The position numbers and the translations under genes are program-made. From assembly GCF_004341825.1 (NCBI RefSeq), contig NZ_SMAG01000006.1, positions 116,187 to 180,186 on the forward strand: a stretch of 64,000 nt of DNA. The letters run 5' to 3'. Position 1 is the first letter of the stretch, and each line of letters starts with the position of its first letter. The notes below the pieces were generated by a model. The model saw only the letters and a list, made by a program, of their open reading frames with translations. It was not told where the DNA came from and did not search any database. The stretch comes from Hazenella coriacea (lineage in GTDB: Bacteria; Bacillota; Bacilli; Thermoactinomycetales; Thermoactinomycetaceae). Below, one piece after another: positions 12,001 to 19,600 of this stretch.

Positions 12001-13630
12001 CCAAAAACAAACGTTCCTGTGGATCCATCGTCTCCGCTTCTCTAGGCGATATGCGAAAGAACTGAGGATCAAAACAATCCGGGTCATCAATAAACCCACC
12101 CCATTTGGATATGCTTTTTCCTGAAGGAGAGGTTACACCTTCAAACCGCTGCCAATCCCAACGAGATGCAGGAATCTCAGTGATACAATCTTTCCCTTCT
12201 TTGAGATTGTTCCAAAACTCCTGAATGTTGCTTGCCTGGGGATAGCGACCTGCCATACCAATAATGGCAATATCCGCTCTCTCTGTCGGCATAGACTGAT
12301 GAGGGAGAATCCCATCCTTCTGTTCTTGCAACCTATACCCTTCTTCCATTACCTGAGAAGTAACTGGATCAGACTCATCTGGAGAGATAGAGGAAATAGC
12401 CAAAGTTACTTCCTCTATGTCCAGCTGAGTTGAATCCATACTAAAGTGTTCCGGGTAATTGTCAACAAGATAAGTAGATAGTTCTGCAATCGTTGTATAT
12501 TCAAATAATAAAGTTGGAGATAAGTTCACTCCGATTTTGGCTTCAATAGCCTCCACAACTTGAAGTAAACTAGATGAATCCAAACCCATCTGATAATAAC
12601 CAACCTGAGTTTCAATCTGCTCGTTCGGTTTATTTAGTCTCTCAGCTAGTAATTGCTGCAAAAATTCCATAATTACGTTGTATGACGATGCCTTGTTAGC
12701 AGACACCTCTTCAAAACTCGCTTCTTCAAGAGGTTCAGAATCCTCAATCAACTGTTTCTCTTGTGCTGACTGGAACGTATTCTTATGCTCTGGATTAATG
12801 AGCTCAGTTCCTCGCACCAGTTTACTTGTGAAGTTTTTCAGTTCAGCAACTTTCTTACCAGAGGCATTGAAAAATTCTAGCGTCAGATAAATCAGCTCTT
12901 TTTCCTGGCGTACTGAGGAGCTTTGAATTCGGGTGACGCAATGAGTTTGCAATAGCTCTGAAGCACAAAAAGATTCATAGAATAGAGGTAGATACAGTCT
13001 TTGTTCCTCTTTCCATAGAGAAGAAAGTAGCAGATTGGAGCCAACTCCACTCCCATCCATAAGGGTAGGATGAAACATAAAATGCTCAGCATGAAAAAGG
13101 GCATCTTGACCGACAGAAATCCCCATCAAGATGCCTTCCTCTGTTTCGTAAACTTGTCCTTCTGCCTTCATAAAACCCGTATGTACTAATTCCTGACCTC
13201 GGCATTGTTCATAAATCACATTGAGATCCACTTGTTTTGTAGATGGCTGGAGTTGATCCAACTCCAGCCTCTCTTCAAATACTACTACCGACCTCGTATG
13301 CATTTCAGCCTTCACATACAACTTTTTTTCGGAGATCGGTTTACTATTGTGATGTTCAGACCCTTCGATTGTAATATGCCAACGTCCCTCTTCACTCTCT
13401 GTACATTGAATGTTAAGCATGATACTCGAATTCTCTTGTACGGTTAACGGATGATATATAGACAAATTACGTAATTGAAGGCGAGTATGGGAATAACCAT
13501 GTTCTCTAAAAATTTGGTAAATCATATCGATATATGACAATCCTGGTAGCACTTCTTGTCCATATACTACATGATTACGAATCATTGGGTTTTTAGGTGA
13601 CAAGGTGATCTGTTTAATTATTTTTTTCAC
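1..13630 (-). CDS. pksL: PksL-like trans-AT polyketide synthase (3' end outside window)
   Basis: Trans-AT megasynthase; the frame stays open to the window edge, giving about 4,540 residues. Domains by approximate residue: DH 1-280 (HVVYGQEVLPG near 18-28), ACP (GLDS ~348), KS (VCSSS ~624, HGTGT ~762), DH (HVIKGQRVLPG ~1106), KR (GGAGGLG ~1554), ACP (GIDS ~1865), KS (MCSSS ~2150), two ACPs (GMDS ~2694 and ~2842), KS (ACSSS ~3118), KR (GGTRGLG ~3783), ACP (GVDS ~4094), and a final KS (ACSSS ~4340) with EANGSGS in place of EAHGTGT. No AT domain is present, so malonyl units must come in trans. The GTG start at 13630 has GGAGGT just upstream and follows the stop of the upstream megasynthase at once. 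Beginning with DH and ending with a non-elongating KS means dehydrating bimodules are split across protein borders. The order matches my memory of PksL from bacillaene. Tandem ACPs point to beta-branching. The first DH has DGSGV where DxxxQ/H is usual. Confidence 0.9.
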   Translation of the reverse strand, partial: MKKIIKQITLSPKNPMIRNHVVYGQEVLPGLSYIDMIYQIFREHGYSHTRLQLRNLSIYHPLTVQENSSIMLNIQCTESEEGRWHITIEGSEHHNSKPISEKKLYVKAEMHTRSVVVFEERLELDQLQPSTKQVDLNVIYEQCRGQELVHTGFMKAEGQVYETEEGILMGISVGQDALFHAEHFMFHPTLMDGSGVGSNLLLSSLWKEEQRLYLPLFYESFCASELLQTHCVTRIQSSSVRQEKELIYLTLEFFNASGKKVAELKNFTSKLVRGTELINPEHKNTFQSAQEKQLIEDSEPLEEASFEEVSANKASSYNVIMEFLQQLLAERLNKPNEQIETQVGYYQMGLDSSSLLQVVEAIEAKIGVNLSPTLLFEYTTIAELSTYLVDNYPEHFSMDSTQLDIEEVTLAISSISPDESDPVTSQVMEEGYRLQEQKDGILPHQSMPTERADIAIIGMAGRYPQASNIQEFWNNLKEGKDCITEIPASRWDWQRFEGVTSPSGKSISKWGGFIDDPDCFDPQFFRISPREAETMDPQERLFLETCWETIEDAGYTPKTLTATRGRNQRQHVGVFVGVMHKDYTLIGAENLAHANVFPLSLNYAQIANRVSYYCNFHGPSMAVDTVCSSSLTAVHLALESIRHGECEVALAGGVNLSLHPHKYMTYGIWDMFSSDGYCRTFGKGGDGYVPGEGIGAVLLKPLHKAVEDGDRIYAVIKGSTINHVGTVSGISVPSPVAQADLIETCLEKTGIDPRTISYVEAHGTGTSLGDPIEIQGLVKAFRQYTSDKQFCSLGSVKSNIGHAESAAGISGLSKVALQLHHKTLVPSLHSEELNPYLDLHPSPFYVQQQMEEWKQPVITENGCEVSYPRRAGVSSFGATGSNAHIILEEYIPETAPSSASVTPMTTASPAIIPLSARNKERLQAYAKKLLAFLHDEIHLSELAYTLQVGREAMEERVAFVVKDVPELIEKLESFVEGQELIKDCWSGKVKNDRAIMNSLSSDQASLVQQSVGEGNIHEIAKLWVQGLSIDWKLLYGETKPQRISLPTYPFEKVRYWVPESDAEEILPRANTVVANFIHPLLHQNISDISGLRFSSTFTGDEFFLSDHVIKGQRVLPGVAYLEMIRAAVEKAVLEKVQARITLKNMIWVRPMAVTDQLAEMHIRLFSENNGEIAYEFYSESEDQEPVVYSQGSVMICSVEEAPTLNIQELQAHCSHRILSSTDCYEAYKKMGIEYGSGHQGIEMVYVGQRQVLARLSMPSSVSHTQDQYVLHPSMMDSALQASIGLRLSSEDPTWMEHEPMLPFALQDMEIFGEVPSSMWVYIRYSEESKAEDPVQKLDLDLCDEQGKVCVRIKGFSSRVLDREAALAETSSTIETLLFEPIWKEQAVTKEKQKISWVENRAMICEVGDIKVGRLKDEFNCIALQSEQSSIHERFQSYATQVFEEIQNILKAKPKGNVLIQIVVPVQNDQRLFSALSGILKTAQLENPKLIGQLIEVEPDLQSEEMIKILDENRMGLIDKQIRYKYGKRYVAEWREIETSQNEINIPWKDQGVYLITGGAGGLGLIFAREMLDQAKGIVLILTGRSPLDNQKKSQLQQLESLGAKVVYKQVDVTQKDAVYHLVKEIGDEYGSLNGIIHSAGVIKDNFIIKKSKKEFHEVLAPKITGLVNVDEATKDMPLDFFILFSSGAGAVGSLGQADYATANAFMNAYGEYRNAQVVLKQRNGRTLSISWPLWKEGGMHVDIETEKSMKQNTGMIAMATEAGIQALYQSWATGKTQVMVVEGVVQQVHSFLRQAAHTRLTDPVIQSTSQEVPLHLKDGENRAIPKITEEALKEKAENYFKSLLSSVIKLPADRIDVNAPMENYGIDSIMIMHLTNELEKKFGSLSKTLFFEYQDIKSITEYFLENYHHKLIDLLGIEEVASSVEDTVKALPMEEESVKSISKNHKYSGYAPLQIVPKEKLKEKEEQDLDIAIIGVSGRYPQADNIHEFWNNLRAGKDCITEIPSDRWDHSLYFDTDKNKPGKTYSKWGGFMNDVDQFDPQFFHISPREAEIMDPQERLFLQCVYETLEDGGYTRDNLVLPKEDDLASHDLGGHVGVYVGVMYEEYQLYGAQEQILGRPLVLTGNPSSIANRVSYYFNFHGPSIALDTMCSSSLTAIHLACQSLQNGECQVAIAGGVNVSIHPNKYLMLGQGKFMSSKGRCESFGMGGDGYVPGEGVGAVLLKPLSKAISDGDQIYGVIKGTAMNHGGKTNGYSVPNPIAQADVIRKSLKKAGVDPRTISYIEAHGTGTSLGDPIEITGLMKVFNEQTQDKQFCAIGSAKSNIGHCESAAGIAGLTKVLLQMKYGQLVPSLHSNVLNPNIDFINTPFIVQQKLEEWKRPMIEVNGEVKEYPRIAGISSFGAGGVNAHVVIEEYIPKAEAEDFAYPSVSTHQNPVIIVLSAKNEERLQERVKGLLTAIGERRYSDTDLPSMAFTLQVGREAMEERLALTTKSITELEEKLKDFVEGKEGIEDLYRGQVKRNKDTLAVFAEDEDMAKTIDAWISKGKYAKLLGLWVKGLSLDWNRLYPDSKPRRISLPTYPFIKERYWFRENSKKAGSRIINEAIEIGIKQPIAIKQSMDVALEKPTHISLQSLSDESISMNQSLEETQHSIPSGLTNVQPFGSMEELHEELTTSLAEVLYMEASDIDVDEKFIDIGMDSITGLEWIKAINKQYGTSIMVTKVYDYPTIRDFAKLLKNEFSKSSDVNNEVSKQTDLSFSKAIWKSVDSPLEKPTHISLQPLSDESISMSHPIEETQYSTPSGSTNVQPFESMEELHEELTTSLAEVLYMEASDIDVDEKFIDIGMDSITGLEWIKAINKQYGTSIMVTKVYDYPTIRDFAKLLKNEFSKSSDVNNEVSKQANQSFSKATWGSNDTPLGKPTHHTSQPISLSPVKQSLKERHTETAVVKGTAPTESIAIVGMSGRYSGAHDLRQFWDNLIHARNSIREIPKSRWDVNQYYDPRPNQKGKIYCKSLGILDDIEHFDPLFFNIPPSEAEVMDPQHRLFLQEGYKAFEDAGYHSQSLSHKKCGVYLGMMSNEYGMMLYQNQVGGSATGNSFAIASARIPYYLNLKGPAISIDTACSSSLVGTHLACQALLNQEIDMALVGGVSLYLTPESYISMCTAGMLSPDGQCKTFDNSANGFVPGEGAGALVLKRLKDAEADQDHIYGVIIGSGINQDGKTNGITAPSANSQMELAREIYEKYQIHPESISYVEMHGTGTKQGDPIELEALSTVFKEKTNQKNYCAIGSVKSNIGHTSAAAGVASVQKVLLCMKNEKLVPTLNFKKPNEHFDFKNSPFYVNTEFKHWEVNSGMPRRACVSSFGYSGTNAHLVIEEYFPSQGDGERTTSVSDTNNPVLVVLSAKKKEQLKAYAQEMKGFVESHESLNLVDLAYTLQVGREAMDYRMAFFVDSREMLQQTLTEFIEDHSATVGILTAQVKQSKDEIKIFETDEDAKKLLQTWIQKKKFKKIAELWVKGLNVDWNKLYSDAKPHRISLPTYPFAKEYYWLPAEKIQTNSSSKTAISTMVALTNEKSSAKKAMCFLKKQWELCPLTSTGKVNRSIAILANKETAKLAVEVSRYFPQHQILDIQNMDLQPSEYDWTSFDGFVDLIGCGRNTNDAVDWIDWLQRLIEDGHREGLMVMCVTKGLESYQNDSINLSGASRAGLYRMLQNEYSHVKSRHMDADACTEDQVLAQQIANEFSANDEHAEVCYRDGKRYRACLKEWSVEDHTMEKISKSFPEEHVLLITGGTRGLGYLCAKHFIEHYGVKRLVLTGRESLPPREQWDVYKESNTLIEQKIQAVLDLEAQGATVEVLSLPLSDSVAVQQRIQYIRNTMGPIGGVIHCAGVGDLKNPAFIKKKAVDIQHVLEPKITGLHTLFHLLHNEPLQFFVLYSSVSGIIPVLASGQSAYAMANAYMDYFAEATKDHCPIISIQWPNWKETGMGEVKSRAYEQTGLLSMTNEEGLQFLDQILSQKMRSVILPAVHSDRWNPEQFMQREIQENSTTDTPLWHSAPIGVESHELVDVTQAWLIELFSKELKIDPTQLEIDEPFQEYGVDSIILAQLLQQINQKLLGNIDPSTLYEYPTIQSFAVWLVGSYGDSLSKALDGLVSEKPAPVHLPTSLEKPISVQEQQKYKPSHVISNEEDMAIVGLSCSFPGADTLEKYWDLLSKGKSAIHPVPQERWGYSNSYYAGLIDNITHFDPEFFRIPEDDAKVMDPQALAVLEQCLYLWYHSGYSHHEIKGRPIGVYLGGRSQHKPNESQLLQVRNPIVATGQNYLATNISQFFDLRGPSVVLDTACSSSLVGMNMAIQALRSGEIESAVVGGVSLLDTDVAHQMFQQRGILCNEPSFHVFDQRADGVVLGEGVGMVLVKTVSQAIQDGDSIYAVIKAIAVNNDGRTAGPATPNLQAQKDVMQVALDKSGKQPEEISYIEANGSGSTVTDLLELKAIQSIYRSSNKVPLGIGSVKPNIGHPLCAEGIASLIKVVLMLQHRQWVPFLSGEQSMTH
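4876..5757 (-). repeat. Tandem 441-bp duplication encoding two beta-branching ACPs
   Basis: Two head-to-tail copies (4876-5316 and 5317-5757) each encode one acyl carrier protein plus linker, exactly 147 codons. The ACP cores differ by only a few bases; the linkers have diverged more. Both carry GMDSITGLEWI, with a Trp six residues after the phosphopantetheine Ser, the signature known for ACPs that receive HMG-synthase beta-branching. Near identity at DNA level suggests recent duplication or gene conversion. Confidence 0.9.
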
Positions 13631-13631
13631 G

Positions 13632-16600
13632 TTAGACCTCCACATCATAAGTGTCCCATATATTTACCTTACCCATTTGCAACTCATGCCCTTCTGATCT
13701 TTTCGTTAACAAGCGAGCATCATTTTGTGAAAACGATCTCTTCTTTAATTCAGGGGGAGATAGTGGAAAACGTTTCACTGTACGACCTGTTTCCTCCCAA
13801 GCCTCTACAATCACATGTGCATTCGTGCCTCCATCAGCAAAGCAATTGATTCCTGCAACGGGGACTCGTGCTGTCCATTCTGCCAATTCTCGACTGAAAG
13901 AGATGTTCGCTGCTTTTCTATCAAAGTGAGTCATAACTTCTTCTCCCGATAAGAATGGGACGAAACGGCGGTGTTGTAGCATTAAAACAACTTTGATAAA
14001 ACTTGCGATCCCTTCGGCACAGATCGGATGCCCAATGTTCGGCTTAATTGACCCCAATCCTAACGGATTCGTACTCTCGAAACGATAGATGGATTGGATC
14101 GCCTTAAGCTCAAGCAAATCAGTCACCATCGAACCTGATCCGTTTGCTTCGATATAGCTAATCTCTTCAGGTTGCTTACCACTCTTGAGAAGCGCTTTCT
14201 GCATAACATCCTTCTGTGCTTGAAGATTCGGGGTCGCTGGTCCCGCAGTTCTTCCATCGTTATTAATTGCCGTTGCCTTGATAACAGCGTAGATGGAATC
14301 CCCATCCTGTAATGCCTGCTTCACTGTTTTCAATAGAACCATACCCACGCCTTCACCTAAGACAACACCATCAGCACGCTCGTCAAAAACATGGAAAGAT
14401 GGTTCTTTGCATAAAATGCCTCTCTGTTGGAACAGTCGATGGGTTTCATCCGTCTCCAACAAGCTGACTCCTCCTACAACGGCAGCTTCAATATCTCTAC
14501 TGTGTAAGGCTTGGATCGCCATATTCATACCCACCACCGCTGAGGAACAAGCAGTATCTAATACAACACTTGGACCACGCACATCGAAAAAATGCGATAT
14601 ATTAGCTGCCAAGTAGTTTTGTCCCACCGCTATTATAGGGTTTCTTGCATGAAGAAGGCTTGTATCACTAGGCTTATGGTGGCTTCTTCCTCCCAAATAG
14701 ACTCCAATCGATTTGCCTTTAATCTCTTCATGCGTATATCCTGCGTGATACCAAAGTTTCAGACACTCTTCTAACACCACGAGTGCTTGTGGATCCATCA
14801 CTTTCACATCTTCCTCATGAAGAAGAAAGAAGGCTGGATCAAAATGGGTCATGTGATCAATAAGTCCTGCATAATACTGGGAGGTATAACCCCACCGTTC
14901 CGGTGGAACCGACCGAATCGCTGAGCGCCCTTCAGACAGCAACTCCCAGTAAGCTTCTAGTGTTCTCGCTCCAGGAAAGCGACAGGAAAGCCCTACAACC
15001 GCTATATCCTCTTCATAAGAAGATAAAGGAGAAGGCTCATCCGTTTCTCTTACTTGTACAGAGACTGGGCTTTCAGAAAGTTGCGTCGGTGCTGGTCGTT
15101 CCTCAACAGTACTGACTGTTGCACCTACTTCCTCCAATGCTGAGTGCGCAAAAATATTTGCCAAGGAGGAAGTATATGTTCTCATGAGCCAAGTCGCAAA
15201 AAGCTCAATGGTTGGATATTCATAGAGAATAGACGGATCAAGGCTGATCATGAGCTTCCGATTCATCCTCTGTAATAACTGTGCCAGGATGATCGAATCT
15301 ACACCATAGTCTTGAAATGGTTCATTCACCACTAATTGAGAAGAATCTATCTTCAATTCTTCAGAAAACAATGTAATTAGCCATGCTTGAGTCTCTTCCA
15401 GAAGGTCTTTGGATGTATTGTTCTCAGTTGAAACATCTAGAAGTTTTTCTCCTTTTTTCTCAACTTCAACAATCGAAGCGACCTGATGCTGAGTTCGTCT
15501 CAATAACTGTTCTGGGTTCCACAGTGCAGAATCCGCCACCGCTGGCATCACAACCGAACGCAACTTTCTGGCTAAAATCTGATCAAAGAGCGACAATCCT
15601 TCTGCATTTGTTATGCTCAGTAGACCGCTTTCTCGATAAACTTTATTTGTCACTTCCCCCATGCCAGTCTCTTTCCAGTTTGGCCACTGGATACTAACAA
15701 TTGGGTGGTTTCCCTTATTTGCTTCGGCAAAATAATCCATATAAGCATTGGCCATTGCATAATCGCCTTGCCCCGCAGATAGAAAAGGAATAATTGCCGA
15801 TACTGAGGAAAACAAAACAAAGAACTGTAATGGCTCATCACTAAGTAGGTGAGATAGAGTGTTAAGGCCTGCAATCTTGGGTTCCAACACCTCTTGGATT
15901 TCCTCAGCTTCCTTACGAATAAAGGCAAGGGTTTCCATATCTGTCATACCAGCACAATGAATAACCCCTCCGATCGGACCCATCCTTTGTTTAATATCCT
16001 GTAAGCTCCGTTGCACAGCGGTCGGATCAGACAAACGAAGAGACCATACCTCTACTTGTGCACCTTGAGCTTCCAACTCTTGTACCGCTCGAATTTTCTG
16101 TCCTATGGACGTATTCAAATGTTTGAACTGGTTCCACTGATCACGTGGAGGTAGTGACTCACGACCGGTCAACACCAATCGCTTTACCCCGTAGTTTTGT
16201 ACAAAATGCTTCGCACATAAAGAGCCTAGACCCCGTGTTCCTCCAGTAATTAAAAGCACATGCCCCTCAGGGAAACCCTCTGGTGTTGGATTCACCTCTT
16301 CTTCGGATCCCAAGTGTTGTTTCAAGAAGGATCGATAACGTATGCCCTTTCTGTAACAAACTTCTGGGTCTTCATGATCAGAGTAAAACTCTTCAACAAT
16401 CTGTTGCGCTAGCTCCTGATCTGAAATAGAAGCATCCGTATCCATATGCCTTGATCTTAGGTGGCTATACTCACTTTGTAACATTCGGTACAAACCCGTA
16501 CGAGTAGCACCCACCAGATTCATCGAAGGATTGAGATATGACTCCAAACCTTGGGTAACACATAACAACATTAACCCTTCTTTATGACCATATTCGATCA

Positions 16601-19600
16601 GCTTTTGGAGCCAATCCATCCACTCTAGTGATTCATCTGTATTTTTTCCACATCCGATTAGATCCACAAAACCATCAAAACTTGTCCAATCATATTTAGA
16701 TGGCTGTAGTCCCATGTTCTGTTGATCTAATATTTGGTGTTGAGGAAAATATCTAGATAGTTCAACAGCCAACTTCATGGTTTCCTGATTGGCTAAAATC
16801 GCAACCGTTTGTCGTGTGCCTTTCTTCCTCGAAACAGATGGACTTGGTTCCCATTGCTTTGTTAGGAAACAAGTCGTTCGCTTCTTTGTAAGCTCTTCAG
16901 GGAGAGAAACATCCGCATTTTCGATAACTCTTTGCTTGTTGTCCTGAGATCGAAGCGAATTTTCAGGAATCCAGTAATGCTCCTTGGCAAAAGGGTAAGT
17001 GGGCAGACTGAGACGACGCGGTTTAACATCACCATACAATTGGTTCCAGTCTATATTCAGACCTTTTACCCACAGATCAACAAGCTTGGCGTACTTTCTT
17101 TTGCTGATCCAAGCATCAATCGCTCTTGCCATATCTTCATCCGCTGTAAAAATAGCTAACGTCTCTTTATTACGGTTCGCTTGTCCACGATAAAGATCTT
17201 CGATATGTTCCTTCCCTTCAATAAATGCTATCAGCTTTTCTTCGAGTTCCATCATCGTTCCTACAATCACAGCAAGACGCTCTTCCATACCTTCACGTCC
17301 AACTTGAAGCGTGTAGGCCATACGAACCAGATCCAAGTCACTATACTTTCGCTCACGAATTGCAACTAGTAACTGTTCCACTTGTTCCCGAAGTCTCTTT
17401 TCATTTTTCGCAGATAGCACAATCAATGCAGGATTCTGAGCAGTCACTGTCGGTGTAGGTGGTTCTTCACCCTTTGGAACATACTCCTCAATCACGATAT
17501 GAGCATTGACTCCCCCGATTCCAAATGAGCTCACTCCAGCCCGACGTGGCAACTCCTTTCCTTTCTGATCATGAACCGCTTTCCATTCAGCTTTGTCTTG
17601 TACGATGTAAAACGGACTATCTTGAAGTTGAATGTAAGGATTCAGAGTTTCACAATGTAAGCTTTTTACTAAAGTCTTATGTTTCATTTGCAATAAGACT
17701 TTAATCACACTTGAGATCCCTGCAGCAAGCTCCAAATGACCAATATTACTCTTCACCGAACCCAATCCACAATAATGATCCATCACTTCTGAATCACCTG
17801 TTAATTGGTAGAGTTCTTTAAACGCAGCTTTCAAACCATTGATTTCAATCGGATCCCCCAATTCAGTTCCGGTTCCATGGGCTTCAATATATGTTACGGT
17901 TCTAGGATCAATGCCTGCTTTCTTATATGCGGTTACCAATAAGTCCGCCTGAGCCTTCGGATTGGGTGAAGTTAAGGTATTGGCTCGTCCTCCATGATTT
18001 TCCGCCGTACCACGGATGACACCATAGATATGATCCATATCTAATTCGGCATCTTTCAACCTTTTCAGCATGATCATCCCGACACCTTCGCTTCGGACGT
18101 AACCATCTGCATGATTGGAAAAAGTTTTGCACCGACCATCTATACTCAACATGCCAGCTTTACTGTAACTAATGTGGGCTTCTGGAGTTAGGATCGTATT
18201 CACACCACCCACAATCGCCATGTCACAACTTCCGTCCCGCATGGCAGAAACAGCACGGTGAATAGCTACTAAAGAACTGGAACATGCCGTTTCGATCGGC
18301 TCACTAGGACCATGAATATTTAGAAAATAGCTCATCCTATTGGGTCCCACCGAAGGAATCATATTACCTGTAGTGGAGTGACCTTCGATCGGTAAGTTTG
18401 CTTGATAAAATAAATCTTTATAACCTGTATTTCCTGTTCCAATAAATACGCCCGTTTTTGTCCCCGAGAGCCCCTGAGCTGAATAGCCCGCATCTTCGAT
18501 CGCCTTCCATGCGTAGGTCATCAACAATCGCTGTTGAGGATCTATAAATTGAGCCTCTCTTGGTGAGATACCAAAGAATAAGGGGTCAAACTCGGCAACT
18601 CCATCAATAAATCCGCCCCATTTGATGTTCGTCTTATTTGCATCATTAGCAGGATCTCCATAATGCTCCTGCCAATCCCAACGATCTTTAGGAACTTCAG
18701 TGATCGAGTCTTTTCCTTCTGCGAGATTCCCCCAAAACTCGTCAATATCGTTGGCTCCAGGAAATTTACCACTGATCCCTATAATTGCAATAGGTTCAAA
18801 GTCATCTACCTTGTTTGTCTCCTCTTGCTTAATCGCTACCTTGTTAAAGCGATTTCTTCTTTTCGCTACAGTCGGCTCGATGGGTTTATTTTCAGTCGTG
18901 GCTTTAGGAACAGCCGATGGCATCGCAAACTTTTCTAATAACTTAGACTGATAATCTGTAATCAGAGACTCAATCAAACTTTTAAGAGTCGCATGTTCAA
19001 AAAATATAGTCGGAGTAACCTCCAATTGATATACTTGATTCATTTGATTCGCAAAAACAGTAAATGAGATCGAGTCAAATCCGTACTCACCCAGCTCTGT
19101 ATCCTCATGAATATCTTGAGACTCCACTTTCAAAATATTTGAAGCCATCTGTTTTAAAGACTCCAGTATTTTATCAAAAAGACTCTCGGCTTCCATGTTT
19201 GTGCTCGACTCTTGTACTCCATGATCATCCTGTTGCTGTGTTTTTAAATTTGAAGCGAAGGACAGTTTTTGTTTTATTTTATTCACATGACCTTCAATTA
19301 CAAACACCTGATTTTCCCCTGAAGCAAAAGCTTGGTAAAGGGCTTTGATTCCGTTTTCCTTTTCCAGTGGGATCATTCCTAGATTTTGCAACAACATCTT
19401 TTCAATTTCCTCATCAACACGCATCCCACCGTCTCTCCACAACGGCCAGTTGATCGAGAGTGTCTTGCCATACCGCTGCTTGGAAATAGTTAGCGTGTTA
19501 CGGTACTCAGCATACACATCCATAAAAGTATTGGCTGCTGCGTAGTCCGCCTGACCAGCATTGCCTAAGCTTCCCGAAATGGATGAAAAAAGCATGAAAA

